33,658 bases of DNA, taken from contig CABUCM010000029.1 of assembly GCA_902490005.1 (NCBI GenBank), positions 1 through 33,658 of the forward strand, in the 5' to 3' direction. The DNA comes from an uncultured Ruminiclostridium sp. Its GTDB lineage: Bacteria > Bacillota > Clostridia > Oscillospirales > Acutalibacteraceae. Made by a program: the position numbers and the translations under genes. The notes under the pieces were generated by a model, which was given only the letters and a program-made list of their open reading frames with translations, ran no database searches and was not told the origin of the DNA. Position 1 is the stretch's first letter, and every line of letters starts with the position of its first letter. This document shows positions 23,847 to 31,732 of this stretch, piece by piece.

Positions 23847-26168
23847 TCAGTTTAAAAAGGTTATCTTCTCAGGAAACGCTTTCATCGGCCCGGCGGCGAT
23901 TTCCTTACCGTTGAGCAGCACCCGGTTTACCCTGTTTTTCTTGTCAAACACCGTCACGGCCAGGCGGCTGCCCTTGGGGTACCTGCCGCAGTCCGCTCCA
24001 ATGGACAGGACGCCATTTTCCAGAGAAACCCGGGCCACGGTACAATTGTCCACCCCAAAGCCCCTGACCGCGTCCGCATCCACCGTCAAGGTCCCCAGGC
24101 GGCCATCTAAATACTCCGCCGCGGCCATCACCACGCCGCCGCCCCACAGCAGGCTGGAATCATACTGAAGCCCCTCATAGCCGCAGTGGGCCCAGTTTTC
24201 ATAGGGCAGCACCTCAAAACCAGATCTGGCGGCGGCGATGCTCCGCTGGAGATACTCTGTTTTGCCGGTGGCCAGATAATAATGGTAAAGAATTACCGCG
24301 CAGACGCCTTCCCGGACGTCGCTCCACTCATGGTCGGTATTCTGGACGGTGAACCCGCCGAAGGCCTTGATGTGCATCAGCGGATGGTTCCACAGCTGCT
24401 GGGTTAGCAGGAGATAATCCAAAACAGCCTCCGCCTGGTCCAGGTCCTCCCGCTTTTGCGTGATACGGTAGTTGACCAAATAAGCCGCCGCGGCATGGAT
24501 CGTGGATAAATTGCACTGAGGATACTGGGCGGTAATAGAATCGTAAAACGCGAACGGCTTTTTCGAGCAGGACAGGAAGGTTTCAAAATCGTACCAGCGG
24601 TTTCTGGGAAGCACCTGGCTTGTGATAAAGCCAAGGGCCCGGCGGCCGCATTCCACGGCGGCGCTGTCTTTGACAATATCGCCGTATTCCAGCAAAAACA
24701 GGGCGCTGGTGGCGGTCTCCGCGTTAAAGTCCCGGAACTGCTCTCTGGAAGGCTTTCCATCCTCTCCAAACCAGGATGGGATGCATCCGCTGGAATTTTG
24801 GGCCTTTTTCAAAAATTCTACGTAGGGCCGGCAAAACTCGAGGATTTCCTCCTCCCGTTCCGGGCAAAGCTCCTTTCCCCACCGCAGCATAAGCCACGCG
24901 GTCCAGGACATGGGCATGGTATGGAATTCCTTCTGGTAACCCGCCCAGCCGTCGTCGTTCTGCCAGTTCAAACCGCCGTCCTTTTCCACATAGCAGATTA
25001 CCGGGAACATCCCGTTGGTCCGGGGCGCGCTTAAAATGTAATTGAGAATCTCCTGGGCTCTTTGCCGCCACAGCCGCTTTTCTGCCCGGCTGCCGTAAAG
25101 GGCCAGTCCATAGCCGGTGACCAGTTCCTGCAGCCAGCAGCCAAACCAAACGTCCCTTTGGGTATTGGTCCGGCTGAACCACTCACCCTGGCGGCGGCCG
25201 GTTAGCCCGCCCGCTTTCACGCCGTCCATTTCCAAAGAAAAATAATCCGCCTCAGCTTGCTCATCCCAAATGGACTTTCTCCAATCCTCCAGCGTTCTGT
25301 TTTCAGGGTACCTGACGTTGCTGTTCAAATTTTGCGGCAGATTCACGGCGTTCTCCCCGTACCGTTCCCAGAGGTACCGCACGGCGTACCGATAGCCTCG
25401 CTTCGGCGCCTGACGGCACAAAAGCAGGGTATAGGCGTATGAAATGGATTCTCCCGCCTGCAGCACGCTGCATCCCTGTTCGCCGCTGACGCTGCGCACA
25501 ATTTGGGAATGTCCCGGCAGGCAGGGCAGGTCTGGAGAAAGGTTCTCCGCCGCCATCACACCAAAGGACATCCAGGGATAATCCTCCCGGGCCACATCCA
25601 GATCCATCCCCAAAGGCGCCCTTTCCAAGGATTGGGCGGTGACATTTTCCAGCGCCGGCACCAGCCCGGTAAACAGGGTATCCTGCTGCATCATGACGAT
25701 GGGATTTCTGAAATTGTAGTGGGATACAATGGAGGTGGGAAAGCTTTTGATTCTCTGGCTCCAGACAAAATCCAGAGGGCCGCTTAACGGGCCCTCGTCC
25801 TTTTTTCTCGGGACCAAAAAGAACCACCTGTCCTCCAGCGACCGGCAGGCCAATTCTTTCTTTGCGGTGCAGGTCACCTGTATTTCCACCGCGTCCTTAT
25901 TTTCTGAAAACGAAACCAAGCGGGTGACGGTGTAGTCCGGATGCTCCAAGCAAATCGCGACCCCGCCGTCCTTCTCCCGGACGCCGGCCAGCCGGGTGTT
26001 TTCCTGCAAATAGGGAAAATACATCCGCGGGTCGGTAAAAACCGAGGCGTAAGGCGCTGACCGCAGCACCGGCAGGGCTTCCCCGTTTTCAAGCAGGGAC
26101 AGGGTCTCCTGATAGGCTCCGTCTTCCTCCCAGGAAAACCGCAGGTTTCTGTTGGCGATATGGTTCAT
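23847..26168 (-). CDS. Uncharacterised 773-residue protein, putative alpha/alpha-toroid glycoside hydrolase
   Basis: I do not recognise the family. No signal peptide, so cytoplasmic. Residues 1-300 look like an N-terminal beta domain. Residues about 330-690 are a run of amphipathic helices with the spacing of a six-hairpin glycosidase: FGCWLQELVTGYGLAL (near 345), SWTAWLMLRWGKEL, FNAETATSALFLLEYGD (near 483), EGVCAVILYHYYLATG (near 620), SSLLWGGGVVMAAAEYL. A C-terminal beta segment ends in RVLLNGKEIAAGP. Conserved-looking acidic groups that could be catalytic are NDDGW (near 404), DHEWSDVRE (near 613) and YEGLQYD (near 664). AAGGAGG precedes ATG 26168. It follows Gfo/Idh and transporter 2, so it probably processes the imported sugar. 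A lyase or a structural homologue without activity is possible. Confidence 0.6.
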   Translation of the reverse strand: MNHIANRNLRFSWEEDGAYQETLSLLENGEALPVLRSAPYASVFTDPRMYFPYLQENTRLAGVREKDGGVAICLEHPDYTVTRLVSFSENKDAVEIQVTCTAKKELACRSLEDRWFFLVPRKKDEGPLSGPLDFVWSQRIKSFPTSIVSHYNFRNPIVMMQQDTLFTGLVPALENVTAQSLERAPLGMDLDVAREDYPWMSFGVMAAENLSPDLPCLPGHSQIVRSVSGEQGCSVLQAGESISYAYTLLLCRQAPKRGYRYAVRYLWERYGENAVNLPQNLNSNVRYPENRTLEDWRKSIWDEQAEADYFSLEMDGVKAGGLTGRRQGEWFSRTNTQRDVWFGCWLQELVTGYGLALYGSRAEKRLWRQRAQEILNYILSAPRTNGMFPVICYVEKDGGLNWQNDDGWAGYQKEFHTMPMSWTAWLMLRWGKELCPEREEEILEFCRPYVEFLKKAQNSSGCIPSWFGEDGKPSREQFRDFNAETATSALFLLEYGDIVKDSAAVECGRRALGFITSQVLPRNRWYDFETFLSCSKKPFAFYDSITAQYPQCNLSTIHAAAAYLVNYRITQKREDLDQAEAVLDYLLLTQQLWNHPLMHIKAFGGFTVQNTDHEWSDVREGVCAVILYHYYLATGKTEYLQRSIAAARSGFEVLPYENWAHCGYEGLQYDSSLLWGGGVVMAAAEYLDGRLGTLTVDADAVRGFGVDNCTVARVSLENGVLSIGADCGRYPKGSRLAVTVFDKKNRVNRVLLNGKEIAAGPMKAFPEKITFLN

Positions 26169-26191
26169 AAAAGTCCTCCTTACAAAGTGGC

Positions 26192-26330
26192 GGCGCTGAA
26201 AGCTCTCAAGGGGGCTTCAAGCGAAAAACAGCCCACGGCTTTGGATGCAAATTGAGCCGAAAGTTCAATTAAGCAAAGCTGTGGACCGTTTATGAAGTGT
26301 TTCAAATCTCAGGTAAGCTTTTTCAGCGCC
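26192..26330. repeat. Long-range inverted repeat upstream of the 773-residue gene
   Basis: GGCGCTGAAAGCT (26192-26204) faces AGCTTTTTCAGCGCC (26316-26330), with a two-base bulge. It brackets most of the 181-base gap between the Gfo/Idh gene and the 773-residue gene. No promoter is obvious there. Confidence 0.4.
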
Positions 26331-26349
26331 CAAAAATAGAAGTAACGAA

Positions 26350-27339
26350 TTATTTCACAGGAGCGCATTGGCCGGATTCAATAGACTGCTCCACCGCATC
26401 CAGCACCCGTACGCAGTCTTTGGCATCTTGAGAGGTAAAAGGGAGCTTTTCCTTCTTGGCGATGATCCGGGCCAAGTCCTCCCACATCGCGCGGTAGGAA
26501 TCCCCCTCCGCCACATTGACCTCTTCCGTTTCACCGCCTTTATGCTCCAGCACCAATTTATCCCCGTAAACATACAGAGAGCCCTCTGTAAACCGGACAT
26601 AAAAATAGTTTTTGCTGCATGCCAGAAAAGCGGAGTGGCTGAACACGCCGGTGGCGCCGTTTGGATAGCGGAACATGGTGAGGATATGGTCGTATTTTCC
26701 CATCTCCTCACGGAAGCTCTGGCCCACGGCGTACATCTCCTTGGGCAGGCCGAACAGCTCGTTGAGCAGGGCGATCTCATGAACGCCGCCGTCGTAAATA
26801 TGCCCCAATGGGAAATCGGACCTGCGCCTCCACTGGGTTTGGCCGTAGCCCTCGTTTTTAGAATCCATCAGGTAATGGGTGGTGCGTTCAAAGGACACGA
26901 ATTCTCCCAGCTTCTTCTGGTCAATGATTTCCTTTATCGCTGGCAGCTGGGGGTTATAAAGGAACTGCTCTAAAACATACACGGTTTTGCCGGTAGCCTT
27001 TTCCATCTCCATGATGCGGTCAGACATATCCACATGGACCGCCATGGGTTTTTCACAGAATACATCCTTGCCCGCTTCCAGAGCCGCCAGGGCCACCTCG
27101 GCGTTCATTTCCAGCGGGGTGGTAACCACAACCGCGTCAATGGAATCGTCCCTCACCATTTGGTGGTAATCGGTATAAGCGGCGGCGCCAGGCAGGCGCT
27201 CCTGCCAAAGCGGAACTTTTTTCTCATTATGTACACAGAAGGCTTTGATTTCAAATTCTTCTTTCATGTCCATTAAAATGGGCATATGGATGTCCTGCCA
27301 AATCAAACCTAAACCTACTACGCCTAAACGTAATTTCAT
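26350..27339 (-). CDS. Gfo/Idh/MocA-family oxidoreductase 4
   Basis: 329 residues with the NAD-binding VVGLGLIWQDIHMP, catalytic Lys in EKPMAV, and active-site His in GGVHEIALLNELFG. It is distinct from the three in the other operon. RBS TAGGAGA precedes ATG 27339. It is encoded between a transporter permease and the putative toroid glycosidase, suggesting redox processing of the same imported sugar. Substrate unknown. Confidence 0.88.
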   Translation of the reverse strand: MKLRLGVVGLGLIWQDIHMPILMDMKEEFEIKAFCVHNEKKVPLWQERLPGAAAYTDYHQMVRDDSIDAVVVTTPLEMNAEVALAALEAGKDVFCEKPMAVHVDMSDRIMEMEKATGKTVYVLEQFLYNPQLPAIKEIIDQKKLGEFVSFERTTHYLMDSKNEGYGQTQWRRRSDFPLGHIYDGGVHEIALLNELFGLPKEMYAVGQSFREEMGKYDHILTMFRYPNGATGVFSHSAFLACSKNYFYVRFTEGSLYVYGDKLVLEHKGGETEEVNVAEGDSYRAMWEDLARIIAKKEKLPFTSQDAKDCVRVLDAVEQSIESGQCAPVK

Positions 27340-27387
27340 TCCCTAAGTCTCCTATCGCAAAATATAGTTTTCTCATGCCCAGCCGCC

Positions 27388-27404
27388 AAAGGCCCTTGGC
27401 CTTT
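27388..27404 (-). repeat. Intercistronic hairpin between permease and Gfo/Idh genes
   Basis: AAAGGCC-CTT-GGCCTTT is a perfect 7-bp stem with a 3-base loop, 12 bases beyond the permease stop. There is no T-run, so mRNA processing or stability is more likely than termination. Confidence 0.5.
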
Positions 27405-27415
27405 CCGGTCCTAAC

Positions 27416-28264
27416 TTATCCCTTGATGCCGGATGTGGCAAGCCCTTCAATAAAGAATCTCTGGGCAAACAAAAACACGATGATTACCGGCAGCGTCGCC
27501 AGGGTAACTCCAGCCATAACAGCGGAAAGATTACCGCTTCCCATAAAGCCCCGCAGAGCAGCAATGCCCAGGGGCAGAGTCATCTTTTCCCAGGAATTGA
27601 TAAAGATCAATGGTGTGAAGTAGTTGTTCCAGCAGTTATTAAAGGCGATAATCCCCAAAGCGGAAAGGGAAGAACCGGCTTGGGGCAGAATAATCAAAAA
27701 GAAGGTGCGGTATGGCCCCGCGCCGTCGATTTTCGCGGAATCCTCCAGTTCCCTGGGTAAAGTGACAAAAAACTGGCGCATTAAAAAGATCCCGAAAATA
27801 CTGGTAAGATACGGAAGTATAATGGAAAACAGGGTATCTGTCAGATTAACACTGCTCATTCCGATAAACAGCGGAATAATGGTGACTTGAATCGGCACCA
27901 TCAACGTACAGAGCAAAATACCAAAAATAACGTTCCTGCCTGGGAAGTTCAGCCGGGCAAAGCTGTAAGCAGCCGTGGAACAGGTGATGAGCTGGGCAAG
28001 GGTGACAATCACCGTCACGAAAATGCTATTGCCGAACAGATTGATAAACGGAATACTGGACTGGAAAAGCTCCACGTAATTCCCGTATTCGAACTGAGTG
28101 GGCAGAAAGCTGGGCGGCAGCTTCATGGATTCGCTGGCCGGACGCAGAGAAGTGGAAATCATCCACAGAAATGGGATCAGCATCAGAACCGCCACAAGGA
28201 ATATGACAACAATCACAACCCAATTGACGACTTTCCTTCTTGCCGCTAAATTTTTAGTTTTCAT
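27416..28264 (-). CDS. CUT1 sugar ABC transporter permease (MalG-like), transporter 2
   Basis: 282 residues with six hydrophobic segments, the first at VVIVVIFLVAVLMLIPFLWM. The EAA loop reads DSAKIDGAGPYRTFFLIILP, and the basic C-terminus is GLATSGIKG. A longer frame opens at 28318 inside the preceding permease gene. ATG 28264 with AAGGAG 9 bases upstream is the preferred start. No ATPase gene accompanies it. Confidence 0.92.
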   Translation of the reverse strand: MKTKNLAARRKVVNWVVIVVIFLVAVLMLIPFLWMISTSLRPASESMKLPPSFLPTQFEYGNYVELFQSSIPFINLFGNSIFVTVIVTLAQLITCSTAAYSFARLNFPGRNVIFGILLCTLMVPIQVTIIPLFIGMSSVNLTDTLFSIILPYLTSIFGIFLMRQFFVTLPRELEDSAKIDGAGPYRTFFLIILPQAGSSLSALGIIAFNNCWNNYFTPLIFINSWEKMTLPLGIAALRGFMGSGNLSAVMAGVTLATLPVIIVFLFAQRFFIEGLATSGIKG

Positions 28265-28289
28265 GGCCTCCATCTCCTTTCTATGTCTA

Positions 28290-29195
28290 TTAATAATAGA
28301 CCCATTTTTTGCTGGCACGGAATTGGATCAAAGTCAGCAGCCCAATGGCCAGGAAAAGGATGATTGAGGTCGCGGAGGCATAGCCTAAATTGAATTTTTG
28401 GAACGCGCTTTCATAAATGTATACCACGATGCTTCTGGACGCGTCCCCCGGTCCGCCTTGGGTGAGGATATACACGGCGTCGAACACCTGCAGGGCGTTA
28501 ATGGAACACCAGATAATATTAAAGAACATGGTGGGGCTCAGCAGGGGAAGGGTGATGTGGCGGAACAGCCGCGCCCGTCCGGCGCCGTCGATTTGGGCCG
28601 CCTCGTAATATTGGGAGGGAATATTCTGCAGGCCCGCCAGGAAAATCACCATGAAGAAGCCGGCGTTTTTCCAAATATCCATCAGGATAATGGACAGCAG
28701 AACAATACTTTTATTGGTAAGCCAGCCTACTTTTCCCAGGCCCAGCAGGCTCAGAAAATAGTTGAACACGCCGGTATCGGTAGAATAAAGGTTGCTCCAT
28801 ACAATCGAAACATACACATAACCGATTACCACCGGCAGGAAGAAGGAGAAACGGAAAAAGTTCACAAAGAACTTGGGCATTTTCCGGTTTAAAATAACAG
28901 CCAGCAAAAGCCCGATTCCTACATTTCCGATAACGGACATAATGGCGAACAAGATGGTATTCAAAGCCACCTGGCCCAGCCGGCTGTCCTGAAAAAGCTT
29001 TGTGTAATTGTCAAAGCCCACAAACGATGAGGGCTTGACCAGGTCGTAATCCATAAAGCTCAGTGAAAACGTGACGATGATCGGAATGATGGTCAAGCAC
29101 AAATATAAAATGATCGTGGGCAGAATGAATACATAACCGGCCACCGCTTCTTGCCGCGCCATAGGAGACGCTTTCTTTTTCACTCGTTGACTCAT
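28290..29195 (-). CDS. CUT1 sugar ABC transporter permease (MalF/UgpA-like), transporter 2
   Basis: 301 residues. A cytoplasmic basic N-terminus (MSQRVKKKA) precedes membrane helix YVFILPTIILYLCLTIIPII, and the EAA loop is EAAQIDGAGRARLFRHITLP. A TTG at 29213 would add six residues, but ATG 29195 with AAAGGAT is more likely. It follows the binding-protein gene across a strong stem-loop. Confidence 0.92.
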   Translation of the reverse strand: MSQRVKKKASPMARQEAVAGYVFILPTIILYLCLTIIPIIVTFSLSFMDYDLVKPSSFVGFDNYTKLFQDSRLGQVALNTILFAIMSVIGNVGIGLLLAVILNRKMPKFFVNFFRFSFFLPVVIGYVYVSIVWSNLYSTDTGVFNYFLSLLGLGKVGWLTNKSIVLLSIILMDIWKNAGFFMVIFLAGLQNIPSQYYEAAQIDGAGRARLFRHITLPLLSPTMFFNIIWCSINALQVFDAVYILTQGGPGDASRSIVVYIYESAFQKFNLGYASATSIILFLAIGLLTLIQFRASKKWVYY

Positions 29196-29227
29196 TGCAG
29201 TGATCCTTTCCAATCTTAATCAATGAG

Positions 29228-29260
29228 GGACAGGGGAATTTTTTCATCATTCCCCTGTCC
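29228..29260 (-). terminator. Stem-loop between binding protein and permease genes (transporter 2)
   Basis: GGACAGGGGAAT and ATTCCCCTGTCC form a perfect 12-bp stem with a 9-base loop, 8 bases after the binding-protein stop. No T-run follows on the minus strand. It mirrors the hairpin at the same place in transporter 1. Confidence 0.8.
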
Positions 29261-29267
29261 TTTCGGA

Positions 29268-30608
29268 TTATTTCAATTCATCAAAAGAAGCTTGCAGCTC
29301 CGCATCGGCTTGGGCCAATATCGGGCTGACATCCTGCTTGGTGTTCATCATTTCATAATAATACCGGAACAAGATCTCTTCATATTCAGAATCGTTGATC
29401 GGAGCAGGCAGGCAGCGGGAATTCTGATCGATGGCGTCGTAGAAGATTTTCCAGTTCTTGGGCACTTCCAGGTTGCGGGTTTCGAACGCGGTGCGGCTCA
29501 CCGGGTTGGAAACGCCGGCGGAAGCAACGGCTGTCTGTGTTTCAGAAGAAACCAGCTCTTTAATGACTTCCCAGCACATGTCCGGGTTTTCCGTATCCTT
29601 CAGGATACCATAACCGGTAACGCCGAAGATATGGCTACCGTTTTCCTTGTCTTGAATCGGCAGATACGCTACATCCCAATCGGTGAAATTAGCGGTCAGC
29701 ATATTCTGAACGGAGTTGGGGCCTACAGCGGTCATAGCCAGCCTCCCGGCGGAGAACAGCTGCGCCGCGTCCATTCCCTGCTCGGGCATGGGCATGGAAC
29801 CGTCCACATAAATCATGTCGTTAATGGTCTGGAACGCCTGTGCTACCTTAGGATCGGAAAGGTTGCTTCCAAGCTGGTCTTCAGTCAGGGTTGAGGTGCC
29901 GTTAGAGAAGGGGAACAAGGTCATAAAGATGGAATAGGTGGACATGCCAAAGCCATAGACCTTATCCTCGCTGTTATCCTCTCCCGTGGTGAGCTGTTTC
30001 GCGTACTCCCGGAAGGTATCCCAATCCCAGTCGGCGGGAGGCGCATCCAGGCCCGCGTCGGCAAACATTTTGGTGTTATAATACAAAACAATGCTGTTCC
30101 AGGAGTTGGGGAAGAAATAGGTTTTGCCGTCCACCGCCAAAGCTTCCACCAGCCTGGGGGAAATATCATCCAGCACGGCCTGCATGTCTTTATCGTCCGC
30201 AATACGGTCATCTAAAGGCATAACCACGTCGTTATCAATCAGCTGGCGCACGCCCTCGATGGCCATCATTACCATATCGGGGGAATTGCCGGAGCCGATC
30301 ATTGTTAAAAGCTTCGTTATGTATTCGGACCAGGTGGCGGTACCGGTTACAAAGTTATCCTTAACAGTAACGTTAGGATATTTTTCCTTTAACCGGGCAT
30401 AAGCATCCTCGTTGATTTTAACATCGATATCACTGCCCCAGTTCAGCACGGTCAGGTCCACCGGCTCGGAAGAATCAGCGGGCTGAGATTCCCCCGTGGA
30501 GGAGCCCGCGTCAGAGGGAGCGGAAGAAGAATCGCCGCCTCCCGAACAGGCGGTAATAGAAGCTAACATAGTGGCACTCAGCAGAAAACAGAGAATACGC
30601 TTTTTCAT
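29268..30608 (-). CDS. Sugar ABC transporter solute-binding lipoprotein 2
   Basis: 446 residues. The lipoprotein signal is MKKRILCFLLSATMLASITA with Cys21, then a Gly/Ser/Asp/Glu-rich linker to about 50 and a MalE-type domain (VDLTVLNWGSDIDVKINEDA). The frame is open from 30659, but ATG 30608 with GGAAGGA starts the signal peptide and leaves the promoter outside the gene. First gene of the operon with two permeases, Gfo/Idh 4 and the 773-residue protein. Ligand unknown; the adjacent xylosidase makes a xylo- or related oligosaccharide a reasonable guess. Confidence 0.92.
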   Translation of the reverse strand: MKKRILCFLLSATMLASITACSGGGDSSSAPSDAGSSTGESQPADSSEPVDLTVLNWGSDIDVKINEDAYARLKEKYPNVTVKDNFVTGTATWSEYITKLLTMIGSGNSPDMVMMAIEGVRQLIDNDVVMPLDDRIADDKDMQAVLDDISPRLVEALAVDGKTYFFPNSWNSIVLYYNTKMFADAGLDAPPADWDWDTFREYAKQLTTGEDNSEDKVYGFGMSTYSIFMTLFPFSNGTSTLTEDQLGSNLSDPKVAQAFQTINDMIYVDGSMPMPEQGMDAAQLFSAGRLAMTAVGPNSVQNMLTANFTDWDVAYLPIQDKENGSHIFGVTGYGILKDTENPDMCWEVIKELVSSETQTAVASAGVSNPVSRTAFETRNLEVPKNWKIFYDAIDQNSRCLPAPINDSEYEEILFRYYYEMMNTKQDVSPILAQADAELQASFDELK

Positions 30609-30643
30609 TTTATTCCTTCCTTTCTTTGAGCAGTCCCCAGCAA

Positions 30644-30672
30644 AATATAGTCGAAACAATCAGTTACGTAAA
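30644..30672 (-). promoter_or_regulatory. Promoter of the transporter 2 operon
   Basis: On the minus strand TTTACG (30667-30672; 4 of 6) and TATATT (30644-30649; 5 of 6) are 17 bases apart, about 35 bases ahead of the binding-protein start. The -35 overlaps a near-palindrome (AGTTTACGTAACT), a possible operator. Confidence 0.65.
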
Positions 30673-30687
30673 CTATAACTTATTGCT

Positions 30688-31695
30688 TTAGCGCAAGGGA
30701 GAAAGCGCCGCCCTGCGCAGAGTGTGACGCTGGCCTTTGATAGCCCGCGCAAAAGACATCACATTTTCCGGAGTACAGCAGCCGCCGTAAACGCTGTCTC
30801 CGATCTGGAACAGATCCGCCCCGGTCATCTTGCTGTCGATGGCGAAACGGCGGATGACATCCGGATCCGCGCCCTCCTGGGAGGTACCGATGGTGGTTTC
30901 CGCCAGCAAACCGCAATTATGTACCACTGTCACCCACTGGCGCACCAGTTCGATGGTGAGGCCGGGCACCGTTCCGGGCGTGGGCAGCACGATGGCATCC
31001 GCACCCGCCGCAGCAAGCTCCCTAATTTCAGCCTCCGTTACAAATTCGTCGGCATTCACCAGGAAGGAGCAGCCGCCCCAGGGCATTTTACCGGCCTTTA
31101 CCAGCCCCTTCTCTCCCATGCCGCTTCTCACCTGAGCCACGCTTTTCGCAAACTCACCGGCGGACATTTGGGGCGTGTGGATCAGGGTGATATAACTCGC
31201 GCCCTGTTCGGCGCCTCTGCGGGCGTTTTCCTCATTGGCGATCCGGCCTTGAGGATAGTCGTCCTCCTCAGTGACCGGCTCCAGGGTTATTCCCACCGGT
31301 ACGCCTACCAGCCGCTTGACGTCTCCGATGGTGGCACCGAAGCCAAACTGCCAGAAAATCTTTTGGAAAGAATTTTCAACCACCTTGGTGCTGGGCTTGC
31401 AGCCCTTGCTGCCGGCCTCGTTAAAATAGGAGCCAAACTGCTCGATTCCCGTCTGGGTGGATTCCATTCCAGGAATCATGGGGAAGTTTACATTATAATG
31501 GTTGATAGTGACCATATCGCAGCCCCAGCTCTTCAAAAGCTCGATGTTGCTGACGCCGTCGATCATAGACTGCTTAAAGGTAACCGTTTCACCGATCACC
31601 ACTCGTCCGCTGGCGGCAAAGATGGCGTCTACCATTTCCTTCCGGGTAGCGTTGATGAGTTTAGCGCCTACGTCTTCTAAAAATTTTACTGCCAT
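30688..31695 (-). CDS. TIM-barrel-like protein of unknown function (DUF7916-like)
   Basis: 335 residues. The N-terminus (INATRKEMVDAIFAASGRVV, GVSNIELLKSWGCDMVTINH) resembles proteins seen beside 6-phospho-glucosidase genes and grouped, as I recall, under DUF7916; I cannot verify this. Alternating beta-alpha units (VPVGITLEP, ASYITLIHTP, ADAIVLPTPG, GLLAETTIGTSQ, ADLFQIGDSVYGG) support a TIM barrel with a phosphate-binding-like Gly-rich C-terminus. AGGAGG precedes ATG 31695. It lies 37 bases after the GH4 gene and is the last gene of that operon. No function is assigned. Confidence 0.8.
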   Translation of the reverse strand: MAVKFLEDVGAKLINATRKEMVDAIFAASGRVVIGETVTFKQSMIDGVSNIELLKSWGCDMVTINHYNVNFPMIPGMESTQTGIEQFGSYFNEAGSKGCKPSTKVVENSFQKIFWQFGFGATIGDVKRLVGVPVGITLEPVTEEDDYPQGRIANEENARRGAEQGASYITLIHTPQMSAGEFAKSVAQVRSGMGEKGLVKAGKMPWGGCSFLVNADEFVTEAEIRELAAAGADAIVLPTPGTVPGLTIELVRQWVTVVHNCGLLAETTIGTSQEGADPDVIRRFAIDSKMTGADLFQIGDSVYGGCCTPENVMSFARAIKGQRHTLRRAALSPLR

Positions 31696-31732
31696 GTTCT
31701 TCTTCCTCCTGCCGCGAATCGTCGGCGTTTAT

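Noticed and set aside
23874..23888. Sequence matching the catabolite-responsive element pattern (minus strand ATGAAAGCGTTTCCT)
   Set aside because: It lies in the last codons of the 773-residue gene, far from any promoter, so a regulatory role is unlikely.
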